Below, in pieces: positions 23,725 through 32,061 of a stretch of 34,644 nt of DNA. Below the pieces are notes generated by a model. That model was not told the origin of the DNA. It saw nothing but the letters and a program-made list of their open reading frames with translations, and ran no database searches. Location: positions 1-34,644 of the forward strand of contig DASYHY010000265.1 in assembly GCA_036252795.1 (NCBI GenBank), written 5' to 3'. Made by a program: the position numbers and the translations under genes. Source of the DNA: Aurantimonas sp036252795. Lineage in GTDB: Bacteria > Pseudomonadota > Alphaproteobacteria > Rhizobiales > Rhizobiaceae. Position 1 is the stretch's first letter; each line of letters begins with the position of its first letter.

Positions 23725-24875
23725 TGCCCGCGCGGCGGCTTCTCGCCCGGCTCCACGCCTGGATCGGGGCCGTCGCCGCGCCGGTCCTCCTCCTCGTCTG
23801 CCTGTCGGGCGCGGCGCTCGCCTTTGACGCGGAGCTGTTCCGGGCGCAGCATCCGTTCGTTCGGAGCGTCGACGGGGCCGCCGCCCGGGTCGCGGCGCCG
23901 CGCGTCGACGCTTGGCTCGCCGCCGCGAAGAGGGGTTATGGCCGCTCCTTCCAGCCGCTGGGCCTGTTCCTGCCCGACAGCCGCGTGGAGGTCGACACCG
24001 CCATGTTCTACGGCCTCCGCTCCGGCGCGGGCGGGCTTGAGGATACCGTGATCCTCGTCGTCGATCCCGCCACGGGCGCGTACCGCGGCGACTTCCTCTT
24101 GGACAGCGCCTGGGGCCACCAGCTCATCCACTTCCACCATCAGCTCTTTGCGGGCGAGGTCGGCGCGGCGATCGTCGCTCTGCTCGGCTTGCTGCTCGCC
24201 GCCTTTGCCGCGACCGGCCTTTACCTCTGGTGGCCGCGCCGAGGCTCCGCATGGCGCAAGGCGCGCCCGCCGCATTTGTCGGGCCGGCCGCTCGGTCGCT
24301 GGTACCGCATCCATGGCTGGATCGGCTTCTGGAGCGCGCTCCCCATCCTGTTCTTCGGCCTGACCGGCACGGCGGCGTCGCACTCCGGCTGGTTCGGCGG
24401 CCTGCTCGCGGGCCTGCCCTATGACGTTCCCGCCGCGCTCGCCCCCGCCTTCGCGAGCACCTGCGCCGGCCGCGTCACGACCGACGAGGCCGTCGCCGCC
24501 GCGAGCGCCGCATTACCCGGCCAGCGGCTCGCGACGGTCGGACTTCCGGACGGAACCGACCCCTATCGCCTTACCTTCAAGACCGCATCCCCGTTCGACC
24601 ATGTCGAGGGCGACACGCTCGCCTTCGTCCACGCGACCTGTCCGGGCGTCGTCCGACCCATAGATGCCCGCCAGCACGGTCCGCGCGCGGCCATCGGCCA
24701 GGCGATGCTCTCGCTCCACGCCGGCCGTAGTCTCGGCCGGGCGGGCGACCCGCTCGTAGTCTTCGCTGGCCTCGCCGCCGCGGTCCTCGCCGGCTCCGGC
24801 CTCTACATTTGGGTCGCCCGCCATCTCACCTGCCGGCGAACAAGGCATTCGGGCAGGACGATGGCCTTTGAGTAG
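23724..24875 (+). CDS. PepSY-associated membrane protein (PiuB-like)
   Basis: A 383-residue PepSY-TM family protein, distant from the copy at 12649. Visible segments are a first helix after ARLHAWIG (AAPVLLLVCLSGAALAF), a second with FHHQLFAGEVGAAIVALLG, a third after RIHGWIGFWSALPI and a last after SLHAGRSLG. His residues flank helices (IHFHHQLF, RIHGW, SLHAG). Members are thought to reduce or process ferric chelates at the inner membrane. The frame is intact from ATG (inside the stop codon of the broken receptor gene) to stop, so this gene is still coding though its partner is dead. Confidence 0.9.
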   Translation: MPARRLLARLHAWIGAVAAPVLLLVCLSGAALAFDAELFRAQHPFVRSVDGAAARVAAPRVDAWLAAAKRGYGRSFQPLGLFLPDSRVEVDTAMFYGLRSGAGGLEDTVILVVDPATGAYRGDFLLDSAWGHQLIHFHHQLFAGEVGAAIVALLGLLLAAFAATGLYLWWPRRGSAWRKARPPHLSGRPLGRWYRIHGWIGFWSALPILFFGLTGTAASHSGWFGGLLAGLPYDVPAALAPAFASTCAGRVTTDEAVAAASAALPGQRLATVGLPDGTDPYRLTFKTASPFDHVEGDTLAFVHATCPGVVRPIDARQHGPRAAIGQAMLSLHAGRSLGRAGDPLVVFAGLAAAVLAGSGLYIWVARHLTCRRTRHSGRTMAFE

Positions 24876-25008
24876 CCCCCTGGCATTCTAGGCGGTCGGA
24901 AGTGGCGAACGCTGCGAGGGTTCGGCGAGGTCGTATTAACGCAAAGAGCTCTGCGCGCCGATCAGCGGGTAAGCCGGCCAAAGCGGGTCGTCCGCCGCGA
25001 CTGCGTTC

Positions 25009-25036
25009 TTGCTCGCTCGCCGCTGTGCGCTACAGA
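25009..25036 (+). promoter_or_regulatory. Possible promoter for the HU-protease cassette
   Basis: TTGCTC (25009-25014) and TACAGA (25031-25036) are 16 bases apart, about 30 bases before the HU start. Both match sigma-70 elements in part only. Confidence 0.25.
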
Positions 25037-25066
25037 GTCGGTATTTCGGGCAGGGGGAGGGTGCGC

Positions 25067-25336
25067 ATGAATGCTAAGGATCTGGCCAAGTCGGTCGCGC
25101 AGAGCCAGGGCTTGACGGAGGCGGCGGCGAAGAAGGTGGTAGACGCCGTCGTCGAGGCCGTGGCCGAGGCGGCCGCCGCCGGCGACGAGATCAACCTGCC
25201 GGGCTTCGGCAAGTTCAAGGTGAAGGATATGCCCGAGCGCGGTGGACGCAACCCGGCCACCGGTGAGGCGATCACGATCGCCGCATCGAAGAAGCTGATG
25301 TTCACGCCGGCCAAGGCGCTCAAGGACCGGCTGTAG
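25067..25336 (+). CDS. HU-family DNA-binding protein
   Basis: An 89-residue histone-like protein (MNAKDLAKSVAQSQGL). The helical N-terminus is followed by NLPGFGKFKVKDMPERGGRN (residues 46-65), the family's DNA-bending beta arm, and SKKLMFTPAKALKDRL at the end. Such proteins bind and bend DNA as dimers. The start has GGGGGAGG 6-8 bases upstream; a longer reading to 24902 is Arg-rich and rejected. Unusually for HU, the next gene starts only 7 bases after its stop, so it appears to lead a cassette with a serine protease, a small basic protein and a TIR-like protein. Confidence 0.94.
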   Translation: MNAKDLAKSVAQSQGLTEAAAKKVVDAVVEAVAEAAAAGDEINLPGFGKFKVKDMPERGGRNPATGEAITIAASKKLMFTPAKALKDRL

Positions 25337-25342
25337 CCGCAG

Positions 25343-26206
25343 GTGTCCGGCGGACGGCGCCGCGGGCAGGGTGGTTCCGGCGACCTGAAGGAGAAGCTCG
25401 CGCGCGTGCCTTGGGCCTCACGGGGCCGTGTGACGCCGATCTCCCGGCTGGCGCAGTCCATCGTGCCTGTCGGCAACAAGGAAGGCGTGCCGCAGGGCGA
25501 TCTGTCGTTGCACATCCCGATTCAGGATCCCGCTCACGAGGACTGGGTGCTGGACATCCAGGGGACCGCCTTCCAGGCCGGCCGCGGCAAGCTCCTCACC
25601 TGCTGGCACGTCGTCGAGCAGCTCCGCTTTCGAGAGCGCGAGGCGTATATCTGGGCCAACAGCCGGCTGGGCGGGGTAGAGGCGCAGCGTCCGTACCCGT
25701 TCGCGGCGGCTCTCAAATACTATGACCCGCGCTTCGAGAATGGTGGCCCCGGCGTGGACGCCGGCGTGCTCATCTGCCCGGCCGTGAGCACCCCCGAATG
25801 TCCTTACGACGTGCCCCCTGTGACGTGGGGAGACTCGACAGGGGTAGGGGTGGGCGACCGCGTGCTGATCGGCGGCTTCCCGCTCGGGCGCGACCTGTTC
25901 TTCTCAAATCCGACGAACCGGGGCCTCGTGCAGCCCTCATTCTTCGACGGCATCATCAGTGCGGTAGTCCCGGCTCTGCAGCTCGGCGAGACCAGGCTGT
26001 TCCAGATCAGCTCGGTCGCGCTCGGCGGGATCAGCGGCGGTGTGGTCTGCGATCCTCGAACCGGCGCGGTGCTCGGCATGGTGACGAGCGGCCTGACGAT
26101 CGGCGAGGTTGACCTGCCGATCACCTATGCCCTCCCGAGCGAAGTCCTTCAGCCGTTCGTCGACGCGATCAGCTTCGACGTCGGCGACGGCGAGCGCTGG
26201 CGATAG
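25343..26206 (+). CDS. Trypsin-like serine protease
   Basis: A 287-residue protein with the trypsin-fold catalytic triad: H89 (LLTCWHVVEQL), D139 (PGVDAGVLIC) and S231 (GGISGGVVCD). The spacing (50 and 92 residues) is close to that of trypsin itself. It lacks a signal peptide and begins with a basic stretch, so it appears to act in the cytoplasm and not as a periplasmic DegP-type protease; no PDZ domain is seen. GTG start, 7 bases after the HU stop; no strong ribosome site, which suggests coupling. Trypsin-like domains of this kind also occur in bacterial conflict systems with TIR-type effectors, and a TIR-like gene is two genes downstream. Confidence 0.84.
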   Translation: MSGGRRRGQGGSGDLKEKLARVPWASRGRVTPISRLAQSIVPVGNKEGVPQGDLSLHIPIQDPAHEDWVLDIQGTAFQAGRGKLLTCWHVVEQLRFREREAYIWANSRLGGVEAQRPYPFAAALKYYDPRFENGGPGVDAGVLICPAVSTPECPYDVPPVTWGDSTGVGVGDRVLIGGFPLGRDLFFSNPTNRGLVQPSFFDGIISAVVPALQLGETRLFQISSVALGGISGGVVCDPRTGAVLGMVTSGLTIGEVDLPITYALPSEVLQPFVDAISFDVGDGERWR

Positions 26207-26278
26207 TAGGCTGCCGATCTTCGATGTTCCGTCGGGCCGCACCTTGCATTTCCGTCCCCGGAGGCTCACATCACATCC

Positions 26279-26449
26279 ATGGCGACGCACCCTGACTCCG
26301 TCACGTCGAAGAACCGGAAACCGGCTGTTCTCGGTCGCAGCGCCGCGACCGGCCGCTTCGTCATGGCCCCGGTCGCGACCAAGAAGGGCACCGTGTCGGA
26401 CAAGCAGATCACCGCCGCGGTGAAAAGCGTGCTCGCCAAGAAGAAGTAG
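26279..26449 (+). CDS. Small basic protein, 56 residues
   Basis: ATG at 26279 opens a 56-residue frame ending in TAG: it starts MATHPDSVTSKNRK, contains AVLGRSAATGRFVMAP and ends in a Lys-rich helix (ITAAVKSVLAKKK). The protein is very basic (many Lys/Arg) and has coding-like codon use. GGAGG is present but 14 bases upstream of ATG, rather far. The next gene starts 1 base after the stop. I recall similar small VLGRSAATGRF proteins beside other small cassettes but cannot name a function; an antitoxin, adaptor or nucleic-acid-binding role are options. Confidence 0.6.
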   Translation: MATHPDSVTSKNRKPAVLGRSAATGRFVMAPVATKKGTVSDKQITAAVKSVLAKKK

Positions 26450-26450
26450 A

Positions 26451-27086
26451 TTGGCGGCGCCTGCGACGTCGGCCGACGACGTCTTCATCAACTGCCCCTT
26501 CGACGACGCGTTCGCGCCCACGTTCCGCGCGCTCATTTTCGCGATCATCGTCTGCGGCTTCCGGCCGCGCTCCGCGCGCGAGCTGGACGATGGCGGGCAG
26601 ACCCGGATCGACAAGATCCTGAGCCTCATCGAGGAATGCCGCTACGGCGTGCACGATCTATCGCGCACCGAGCTCGACGCCGTCCACAACCTGCCGCGCT
26701 TCAACATGCCGCTCGAGTTGGGCCTGTTCCTGGGCGCGAAGCGCTACGGCGGCAAGCACCAGAAAGCCAAGCGCGTGCTGATCCTCGACGTGGAGCAGTA
26801 CCGCTATCAGCGGTTCATCTCCGATCTCGCCGGCATGGACATTCACGAGCACGGCGGCGCTCCGATGCGAGCGCTGCAGGAAACGCGCGACTGGCTCGCC
26901 AACGTGTCGCGCCGCGAGCTGCCGAGCGCCGACCGGGTGCGGTGCGTATACGAGGCGTTCAGAGCCGATTTGCCGGACCTTGCGGCGGCGCTCGAGTTCG
27001 ATCCCGACCGCATCCCATATGTCGACTTCGAGCGGCTTTTGGCGAGGTGGCTGTTGGAAGCGCCGGCCGCGGTCGGCGGCGCATAG
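26451..27086 (+). CDS. TIR-like / nucleoside deoxyribosyltransferase-like protein
   Basis: A 211-residue cytoplasmic protein. The N-terminus DVFINCPFDDAFAPTFRALI (residues 10-29) resembles the first strand of TIR-like and deoxyribosyltransferase-like folds. CRYGVHDLSRTELDA (63-77) and FNMPLELGLFLGAKRYGG (84-101) follow, with E89 in the NMPLELG motif at the position of the catalytic Glu of NAD- or nucleoside-cleaving relatives. A long C-terminal helical part follows. It may cleave NAD or nucleosides as an effector, but no substrate is shown. Start TTG, 1 base after the 56-residue gene, so coupled; there is no other start nearby. No clear name can be given. Confidence 0.72.
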   Translation: MAAPATSADDVFINCPFDDAFAPTFRALIFAIIVCGFRPRSARELDDGGQTRIDKILSLIEECRYGVHDLSRTELDAVHNLPRFNMPLELGLFLGAKRYGGKHQKAKRVLILDVEQYRYQRFISDLAGMDIHEHGGAPMRALQETRDWLANVSRRELPSADRVRCVYEAFRADLPDLAAALEFDPDRIPYVDFERLLARWLLEAPAAVGGA

Positions 27087-27271
27087 GATCATCTAGCTCG
27101 TTACGCTATCAGAACGATAATATATCTTATGTAAAATGAGGTTTTCTCTGAGCGCGCCAATGAGTGAACAGATCGCGACGCCGTTCCCATCAGATTGCAC
27201 GCTACATGCTTGTGCGGTAGCACCAATTTGAGCGAACAGCGCACTGCTGGCGTGGTCCTGGGCTAAGCCGC
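27087..27271. other. Intergenic region with AT-rich stretch
   Basis: 185 bp without a gene. The first 60 bp hold an AT-rich tract (around 27115-27145, GATAATATATCTTATG) unusual for this GC-rich window. It could be the end of the TIR-like cassette or a promoter. No clear promoter or repeat is seen. Confidence 0.4.
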
Positions 27272-28255
27272 ATGAACAATCGAGAGACGGAACTCACGTC
27301 AATTGCACTGGCGCGTCAAGCGCTGAATGTTTTGGACGATAACGGAAACGGATCAAGCCTGTTTGCCTGCAAGCTGGCGGAAGCGCTGGACCATGCCGAA
27401 GCCGATCGTGTCGGCGATCAAGTGCTAACACAGGACGTGAGCGCCGGTGCCAGCGGCTCAGCTCTTTTTAGGGTTGATGCTCATTCTCGTGAGTTGGTCG
27501 CTTCGGACGGGTCCCGTCTCGTGATCAACCCTGAAGCTATCGTGCAGGTTCGGGGGGTCGAGGCCACGACCACTGTGTCGCTGGTTGACGGCTCCGAGGT
27601 ACGGATCAGCGGTGATCTTGCGCAAGTGGCGCCGGCTTTGGGCTTGCCATCTGTCGCCCTATCCCAATCCGTTGATTACGTCTCCGCGAGTACCGCACGT
27701 CACCAGTTGCGCAACCTCCTTGCGATCGTCTCCGCGATAACAAATCAAGTTCTCGACGAGGATCGACCCTTGATCGACAAGGCTCGGGATCTCGCCGCGC
27801 GGACTGCGATGCTGAGCAGCATCGGCGATCTTCTCCTGCAGCCGCAATCGCATTCTACGGATCTGCAGGTCCTTGTGTCTCGCCTCATGAACGTTGTCGG
27901 TGACAAGCGCTGCAAGGTAACTGGTCCATCAGTGCTGGTCGGTCCTGGCGCCGCGGTGACGCTTGGCCTGGCGCTTCACGAGCTGCACGTTCACTCATTC
28001 AGGACCGGGGCCTTGAGCAGCAGGAATGGCTACGTCGAGATCAGCTGGAGCGCCAACGATGTCGAGGCGTCTTACTTATGGCTGCAATGGGCCGATCGCG
28101 ACGGACCGCAGATGAGGGCACCACTTTCAGCTTGGAGCGACCGCTTGCTAAGCGTGGCAACGCCGCGTCGTCTCGGTGGGCAATGCGGGATACAGGAGCT
28201 ACCGTCCGGCCTCGTCTGGTCCCTCCATGCGCCACTAGAGCGCCTCGCCACCTGA
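27272..28255 (+). CDS. HWE-type histidine kinase-like protein, degenerate
   Basis: A 327-residue soluble protein. Residues 140-160 hold HQLRNLLAIVSAITNQ with H144 at the phosphoacceptor position of the HWE/HisKA_2 family. Residues 235-248 align with the N-box HELATNAxKYGAL, but read HELHVHSFRTGAL: the Asn that binds Mg-ATP is His 241. The rest (LQWADRDGPQMRAP and IQELPSGLVWSL) keeps the family's fold. N-terminal residues 1-135 are not a PAS domain and are unrecognised. It may be a pseudokinase or partner of another kinase, perhaps in the general stress pathway common in this group. No strong ribosome site; the start is likely but not certain. Confidence 0.72.
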   Translation: MNNRETELTSIALARQALNVLDDNGNGSSLFACKLAEALDHAEADRVGDQVLTQDVSAGASGSALFRVDAHSRELVASDGSRLVINPEAIVQVRGVEATTTVSLVDGSEVRISGDLAQVAPALGLPSVALSQSVDYVSASTARHQLRNLLAIVSAITNQVLDEDRPLIDKARDLAARTAMLSSIGDLLLQPQSHSTDLQVLVSRLMNVVGDKRCKVTGPSVLVGPGAAVTLGLALHELHVHSFRTGALSSRNGYVEISWSANDVEASYLWLQWADRDGPQMRAPLSAWSDRLLSVATPRRLGGQCGIQELPSGLVWSLHAPLERLAT

Positions 28256-28267
28256 AAGTCTGATTTG

Positions 28268-28456
28268 TTAGTGGCGTTCCTTCGATGCCTGGCTCGTCTG
28301 CTCCAGGAGCGCCTCAACTGCCGCGCTGCTGATCCGCTCCGCTGTCTTGAGCGCTGCGGCAGGCTTGAGGCTCACATTGACTGCGTCCGGACCGCTCACG
28401 TCGACGACGCCGTTGTTCGCGGTTGCTGCCGAGGCCTCATCATGGACCTCTTTCAT
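28268..28456 (-). CDS. Small acidic protein, function unknown
   Basis: A 62-residue protein (MKEVHDEASAATANNGVVDV) with no signal peptide, ending in a likely amphipathic helix (AERISSAAVEALLEQTSQAS). ATG at 28456 follows AAGGAG by 7 bases, a strong ribosome site, so the gene is likely real. It converges with the kinase-like gene (12 bp apart). I recognise no family. Confidence 0.62.
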   Translation of the reverse strand: MKEVHDEASAATANNGVVDVSGPDAVNVSLKPAAALKTAERISSAAVEALLEQTSQASKERH

Positions 28457-28547
28457 CTCAATTCTCCTTTCCGCAACGATCAACGCTGGCAGGAGCACTC
28501 AGGTCCAAGAGCGGCCACGATCGGTCACGTTTGCCTGATTGCGGGGT

Positions 28548-29465
28548 CTACTCGTTCCCCGTCATCAAGGTTGACGTAAGGGATAGCTCTGGCCGAAGGC
28601 GATCTGGAGTAACCACCACAGTGGTCCCCGGACCCGCTGCATCCAGCACGCGGGCGCTAAAGTCGGGATCGACCCCGATCACGTCCGGCCCGAGATCGGG
28701 TACGACGGCCCTCCCCGAGCCTGGCAGGTCGAGGCGCAGCCAACGGCCGTCGACCTGCCGCTGGTAAGCGACCGGGCCCGTGACGTTGCCCGTCAACGTC
28801 ACGGGCGCCGCCCCAATCTCCTTTCCGTCGCGAATGACCCGCACCTCACGATCAGTCGTGCTCACTACGACCGAAAGGGCAGCGGCACCTCTCTTCTCCG
28901 CCTTCCAGAGGGTAGGCTCGATCCGATCAGGCAGGAGCGGCGCCGCTTCCGTAGCCGCCATCACCGGCATCGTATCAAGCCGCGTGACGACCACCATCAT
29001 GCCCAGTCGGCTTTCGGCGAAGAGCAAGCGCGCGAACGCCTCCGGCAGGCGGATGCAGCCGTGGGAGGCCGGATAGCCAGGAAGAGCGCCGCCGTGCAGC
29101 GCGATGCCGTCCCAGGTCAGGCGTTGCATGAACGGCATGGGCGCGTTGTTGTACAAGTTGGAGCGGTGGTCCGCTTCCTTCTGCAGGATTGTATAGACGC
29201 CCGGCGGTGTCTCGTGCCCGGGCCGACCGGACGACACCGTGGTGATGCCGATCGGTATGCCGTTGCGGTACACCGTCGCTCGCTGCGTCCTGAGGTTCAC
29301 GACCATGATCATGGGACCGCTGGGTGCAACCTGCGGGGCCCAGAGATACTGGCCCGGTCGAAGCCGCGCCGCAGCTTGCGCCACGGTGCCGGCGGTCAGC
29401 GCAGGCGCTTCCGGCACGGACGCGAGCATAAGAAGGAAGGCAATAGACAACATGGAATGGACCAT
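28548..29465 (-). CDS. L,D-transpeptidase (YkuD domain)
   Basis: A 305-residue exported protein with a signal peptide (MLSIAFLLMLASVPEAPA). The YkuD domain has H124 (WDGIALHGGALPGYP) and the catalytic SHGCIRLP (134-141, Cys 137, Arg 139). It cross-links or modifies peptidoglycan by 3-3 linkage, or attaches proteins to it, in the periplasm. A C-terminal extension (residues 190-305) carries VSTTDREVRVIRDGKEIG and is of unknown role. Start may be the first or fifth codon; no strong ribosome site. It follows the lone receiver gene by 79 bp and may be the last gene of the FixLJ operon. Confidence 0.9.
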   Translation of the reverse strand: MVHSMLSIAFLLMLASVPEAPALTAGTVAQAAARLRPGQYLWAPQVAPSGPMIMVVNLRTQRATVYRNGIPIGITTVSSGRPGHETPPGVYTILQKEADHRSNLYNNAPMPFMQRLTWDGIALHGGALPGYPASHGCIRLPEAFARLLFAESRLGMMVVVTRLDTMPVMAATEAAPLLPDRIEPTLWKAEKRGAAALSVVVSTTDREVRVIRDGKEIGAAPVTLTGNVTGPVAYQRQVDGRWLRLDLPGSGRAVVPDLGPDVIGVDPDFSARVLDAAGPGTTVVVTPDRLRPELSLTSTLMTGNE

Positions 29466-29544
29466 CGACCGAAGCCGGGTCGTGGCCTATCCGTATCTTC
29501 CCTCAGTCTACCGCGAAATCACCCCGTGCCGCGTGGGCGATCGC

Positions 29545-29907
29545 TCAGCGTGAGAGCGCGCCGAGCAGTTCGTGTCGGCGGAGCGGCTTTTCGAGAACAG
29601 CATTGAAACCGCTCGCGAGCGCCGCATCCTTCAGCCCGGCGCTGGGGTGTCCGGTGACCAGAACGGCTCGTCCGCACCAGCCACGTCGCTGCAGCGCCCG
29701 GAGAACGCCGATCCCATCCCCATCAGGCAGCTGGTAGTCCGCCACCAGCAGGCCTACGGAGGCGAGGTCGTCGCCCGCAACGCTCGCCTGCGCCGTGCCG
29801 TAGGCGCGCACGTCATACCCGCGCCAGTGCAGCAGCAGCTGTAACGATCGGCGGACGGCCTGGTCGTCCTCAACGATGACGGCGAGCGCTCGGGGGTTCT
29901 GTTCCAT
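29545..29907 (-). CDS. Single-domain response regulator (receiver only)
   Basis: A 120-residue receiver domain without an output domain: acidic pair (VEDD, residues 12-15), phosphorylation site D57 (VADYQLPDGDG), T85 region (VLVTGHPS) and K107 (VLEKPL). It probably acts by protein-protein contact or as a phosphate sink for a kinase such as the FixL-like protein upstream. ATG follows GGCAGGGTGG. It is 34 bp after fixJ on the same strand, so part of the same operon. Confidence 0.92.
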   Translation of the reverse strand: MEQNPRALAVIVEDDQAVRRSLQLLLHWRGYDVRAYGTAQASVAGDDLASVGLLVADYQLPDGDGIGVLRALQRRGWCGRAVLVTGHPSAGLKDAALASGFNAVLEKPLRRHELLGALSR

Positions 29908-29941
29908 CGAGCCACCCTGCCCTCGTTATGGCGACAACGCT

Positions 29942-30574
29942 CTACGTAGATGTACGAGCTTCCCCTCCGAGGCCGGCCGCGAAGGCAAGCCGAAGCGCCT
30001 CGGACAAGCTGTGAACACCGAGCTTGGTCATGAGATTGGCCCGGTGCACCTCGACCGTCCTGGGCGAAATGCCGAGATCGAAGGCGATAGTTTTATTCGG
30101 CAGACCATCGGCAAGCCCGCGCAGAACGTCCTGCTCGCGGGGCGTCAGCGCGGCGATGCGCGTGGCAGCCTCCTGCGCCGAGGCAGCGGCCGCATCATGC
30201 CGGTCGAAGATCGCGAAACCGGCGGCGAGTGCGCGCAGCAGCGACGCCTTGTCGAACGGCTTTTCCAGAAAGTCGACAGCGCCCGCCTTCATCGCCTGAA
30301 CGGCGATAGGCACGTCGCCATGTCCGGTCAGGATCACCACCGGCCAGCCGACGCCGCGCTGCGCCATCTGCTGCTGGACCTCAAGCCCGTCGATCTCGGG
30401 CATGCGGACGTCGAGCAGCACGCACCCAGGCTCCGCCGCTTTGACCTCCTTGAGGAAGGCTACGCCCGAGGCATGGCTCTGCACGTCGAAGCCCGAGGTG
30501 CGGAGCAGAAAGCCGACCGAGCGGCGGACGGCATCCTCATCATCGACAACATGGACGAGCCGGCGCTCGCTCAT
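29942..30574 (-). CDS. fixJ: FixJ-type response regulator
   Basis: A 210-residue regulator. The receiver domain has D10-D12 (VVDDED), phosphorylated D55 (CVLLDVRMPEIDG), T83 (ILTGHGD) and K105 (FLEKPFD). A LuxR-type helix-turn-helix domain sits at 142-205 (LTPREQDVLRGLADGL, then NKTIAFDLGISPRTVEVHR). FixL phosphorylates it when oxygen is low; it then activates promoters of downstream oxygen regulators. Its ATG overlaps the fixL stop (ATGA), so the two are translated together. Confidence 0.93.
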   Translation of the reverse strand: MSERRLVHVVDDEDAVRRSVGFLLRTSGFDVQSHASGVAFLKEVKAAEPGCVLLDVRMPEIDGLEVQQQMAQRGVGWPVVILTGHGDVPIAVQAMKAGAVDFLEKPFDKASLLRALAAGFAIFDRHDAAAASAQEAATRIAALTPREQDVLRGLADGLPNKTIAFDLGISPRTVEVHRANLMTKLGVHSLSEALRLAFAAGLGGEARTST

Positions 30575-32061
30575 ACCTCGTCCCCTTCCGACGCAGCCGG
30601 TAGCGTAAAGTAGAAGGCCGCGCCCTTGTCCGTGCCGGGCTCCGCCCAGATGCGTCCGCCATGCGCCTCCACGATGGTCCGGCAGATGGACAGGCCCAGG
30701 CCCATGCCGTCCTGCTTGCTCGACGTGAAGGCCTGAAAGAGCCGTGGTGCGATTGCTGGATCCAACCCCGGGCCTGTGTCCGTGATCCCGATACGCACAT
30801 GAGCGCCGTCGCGGATCGTGGACGTCGTGATGTCGCTGACCTCGCCGTTGCCCAGCGCCTCCACCGCATTGCGGAGCAGATTGACGAGCACCTGCTGGAT
30901 CTGGACGCGGTCTGCGAGCACATGACTGGCCGCCGGGTCGAGCGACACGAAACTGCGCACGCCGCGCTCGCGCGCGCCGGTAAGCCCGAGCCGGATCGCA
31001 TCCTCAATGAGGGACGGTACAGGCTCGATGCGACGCTCGGTCTCGCCGCGGGCTACGAACTCGCGCAGCCGCCGCACGATGCGGCCGGCGCGGAGCGCCT
31101 CGTTGGCGGACTCGCCGACCGCCTCGGCCAGAAGCTCTCTGGGCGCATCCTCCGCGTCCAGCAGGTCACGCGCCGCCTCCAGGTAATTGGCGATCGCGGT
31201 CAGCGGCTGGTTCAGCTCGTGCGCGAGTGTCGAGGCCATGGTCCCCATCGCGCTCAACCGTGAAACATGGATCAGCTCGCCCTGCAACTCCTTCAACCGC
31301 AACTCGGCGCGTTGCTGGTCCGACAGGTCGCGGATGAAGCCGGTGAAGATCCTGCCGTTGGCGCCGTGAGCCTCCCCGACCGACAGCTCCATCGGGAACT
31401 CGGTGCCGTCCTTGCGCTGCCCGACGACGATGCGGCCGATGCCGATGATCCGTCGCTCGCCGGTCTCGAGATAATGACCGATGTAGCGATCGTGCCGCGC
31501 CCGGTGGTCGCCGGGCATCAGCAGGCTGACGTTGCGGCCGAGGACCTCTGTTTCCCCGTAGCCGAACAGGCGCTCGGCCGCGGCGCTGAACGACTGGATC
31601 AGCCCCCGCTCGTCGATCACGACCATGGCGTCCGGCACAGTCGCGAGCACCGAGCGCATATGCGCCTCGCTCTCGGCCAGCATGTGCTCGGCCGCGCGCC
31701 GCCCCGTGACGTCGGCGATCATCAGTCCGTAGCCGCGGAGCTTCTGGCCGTCGAACACGGGCGCGACCGTGATATCGGCGAGGAACTCCGAACCGTCCGC
31801 ACGCTTGCACCAGTCTTCCAGCCGAACAGTGATGCTTGCGCCGGCTTGTGGCCATCGACCGCTCGCCGCTGGCCAGAAGGCGTCGATACTGCGCCCGACC
31901 GCTTCGCTCCTCGGCGTGCCGAGCAGCCGCTCCGCTCCCTCGCCCCAATAGGTCAGCGTTCCGTCGGGCGCCGCCAGCAACAGGGCGCGGTCGGTCACGC
32001 TCGCAACGAACAGCGCCAGGTCCTCCGCGGTCGCGGCGGGGGTGGTCTCGGCGTTGATCAC
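30571..32061 (-). CDS. fixL: FixL-type heme oxygen-sensor histidine kinase
   Basis: A 496-residue soluble kinase. PAS 1 covers about residues 15-120 and PAS 2 about 135-250; the second is the heme domain, with proximal H190 (DHRARHDRYIG) and R210 20 residues on (IIGIGRIV), the same spacing as H200 and R220 of Bradyrhizobium FixL. The H-box is H281 (LAHELNQPLTAI), the N-box N398 (NLLRNAVEAL), then DTGPG (428-432) and GMGLGL (452-457). Oxygen on the heme would inhibit kinase activity; low oxygen leads to FixJ phosphorylation. GTG start within the channel gene's stop (GTGA). A longer upstream frame is not used. No membrane helix is present. Confidence 0.93.
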   Translation of the reverse strand: MINAETTPAATAEDLALFVASVTDRALLLAAPDGTLTYWGEGAERLLGTPRSEAVGRSIDAFWPAASGRWPQAGASITVRLEDWCKRADGSEFLADITVAPVFDGQKLRGYGLMIADVTGRRAAEHMLAESEAHMRSVLATVPDAMVVIDERGLIQSFSAAAERLFGYGETEVLGRNVSLLMPGDHRARHDRYIGHYLETGERRIIGIGRIVVGQRKDGTEFPMELSVGEAHGANGRIFTGFIRDLSDQQRAELRLKELQGELIHVSRLSAMGTMASTLAHELNQPLTAIANYLEAARDLLDAEDAPRELLAEAVGESANEALRAGRIVRRLREFVARGETERRIEPVPSLIEDAIRLGLTGARERGVRSFVSLDPAASHVLADRVQIQQVLVNLLRNAVEALGNGEVSDITTSTIRDGAHVRIGITDTGPGLDPAIAPRLFQAFTSSKQDGMGLGLSICRTIVEAHGGRIWAEPGTDKGAAFYFTLPAASEGDEV

